From assembly GCA_012510695.1 (NCBI GenBank), contig JAAZHN010000133.1:1-5925 (forward strand): a stretch of DNA of 5,925 nt, read 5' to 3'. This document shows positions 5,538 through 5,925 of the stretch, piece by piece. The DNA comes from Mollicutes bacterium. Lineage in GTDB: Bacteria; Bacillota_I; Bacilli_A; RF39; UBA660. The stretch's first letter is position 1. The number at the start of each line of letters is the position of its first letter. Under the pieces are notes generated by a model. The model saw only the letters and a list, made by a program, of their open reading frames with translations. It ran no database searches and was not told the origin of the DNA. The position numbers were made by a program, and so were the translations under genes.

Positions 5538-5925
5538 CTATTGCTTTCTGTTTTCTATTTCTGCCATCTTATCATACACTTCAACAGCATTTTCTGGAGT
5601 AACTTCTGAGAAACCTAATTCTTTCAATGCTTTAACCTTAATCATGTCAAGTTGTTGAGTACGGCTTAGTTTTTCTTCTTTTTTAGCTTCTAATTCTTTA
5701 ACAAATCTATTGTGACTGTCAATTAACTTACTTCTTGATGCTCCACCGTTATAATATAGATTTAATGCTGAGTGAACAATTCCTTCAAATAATAATTGTT
5801 TATCTTCATTAAATTTAAAATCTCTTGGATTTGTATAACCAGATACTTTAGAGAAATATGCAAGTAAATATCTTATTTCTGGTAAACTATCAATCGATTG
5901 TAACATATGAAATAAATATAAATAA
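5538..5925 (-). CDS. Hypothetical protein, C-terminal part, 5' truncated by window edge
   Basis: I do not recognise this protein. The frame stays open through the window edge: upstream of the Met at 5904-5906 it reads YLYLFH, and no ribosome binding site precedes that Met. The true start is therefore probably outside the window. The visible part is mostly helical and charged. SKLIDSHNRFVKELEAKKEEKLSRTQ is written in the DNA around 5650-5740, and EIRYLLAYFSKVSGYTNPRD is near the visible N-terminus. The KELEAKKEEKLSRTQ stretch could form a short coiled coil. There is no membrane segment in the visible part. It is the first visible gene of the operon with the LiaF-like and DUF4097-like genes, so a regulatory or partner role for those envelope proteins is possible but unproven. 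Confidence 0.6.
   Translation of the reverse strand, partial: YLYLFHMLQSIDSLPEIRYLLAYFSKVSGYTNPRDFKFNEDKQLLFEGIVHSALNLYYNGGASRSKLIDSHNRFVKELEAKKEEKLSRTQQLDMIKVKALKELGFSEVTPENAVEVYDKMAEIENRKQ

Noticed and set aside
5397..5609. 70-residue plus-strand open frame
   Set aside because: Antisense to the membrane helices of the LiaF-like gene and the end of the next gene.

Overview
The window is AT-rich chromosomal DNA from a low-GC Gram-positive-type bacterium. UGA is used as a stop (at 475-477, 486-488 on the minus strand, and 4844-4846 on the minus strand) and UGG encodes Trp. This is code 11, not the Mycoplasma code. The RarA, Xer and LiaF-like proteins and a Bacillus-like dif sequence point to Firmicutes or a Tenericutes lineage that keeps the standard code (Acholeplasma, Haloplasma or Izemoplasma-like). 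The lineage is inference. No rRNA, tRNA, CRISPR or insertion sequence was seen, and no gene-free stretch exceeds 300 bases.

Left part (1-1732): the 3' end of a GT28-type glycosyltransferase gene (plus strand) runs tail to tail into rarA (minus strand). A perfect 12-bp inverted repeat separates them. It contains both stop codons and probably terminates both transcripts. rarA and a Xer recombinase gene then diverge from a 50-bp spacer whose core is an 18-bp near-palindrome holding two back-to-back extended -10 promoters.

Middle (1733-3953): xerD with all six catalytic residues, then a nucleoside phosphorylase gene broken by a +1 frameshift near position 3025, then an unrecognised 145-residue protein with its own promoter. 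A hairpin terminator overlaps the end of that gene.

The most important site is 3971-3998, in the short spacer between convergent genes. On the minus strand it matches the Bacillus subtilis dif site, as I recall it, at 24 of 28 positions. This is the expected target of XerC/XerD chromosome dimer resolution. It lies about 1.3 kb from the xerD gene, and the genes next to it point towards it from both sides. The window therefore probably spans the replication terminus.

Right part (4035-5925): three minus-strand genes form a tight operon. They are the 3' part of an unrecognised gene, a LiaF-like four-helix membrane protein, and a membrane-anchored DUF4097-like protein with a glycine-rich repeat. 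The last two are coupled by an ATGA overlap. They look like a cell-envelope stress or surface module, but no LiaRS-type two-component system is present in the window.
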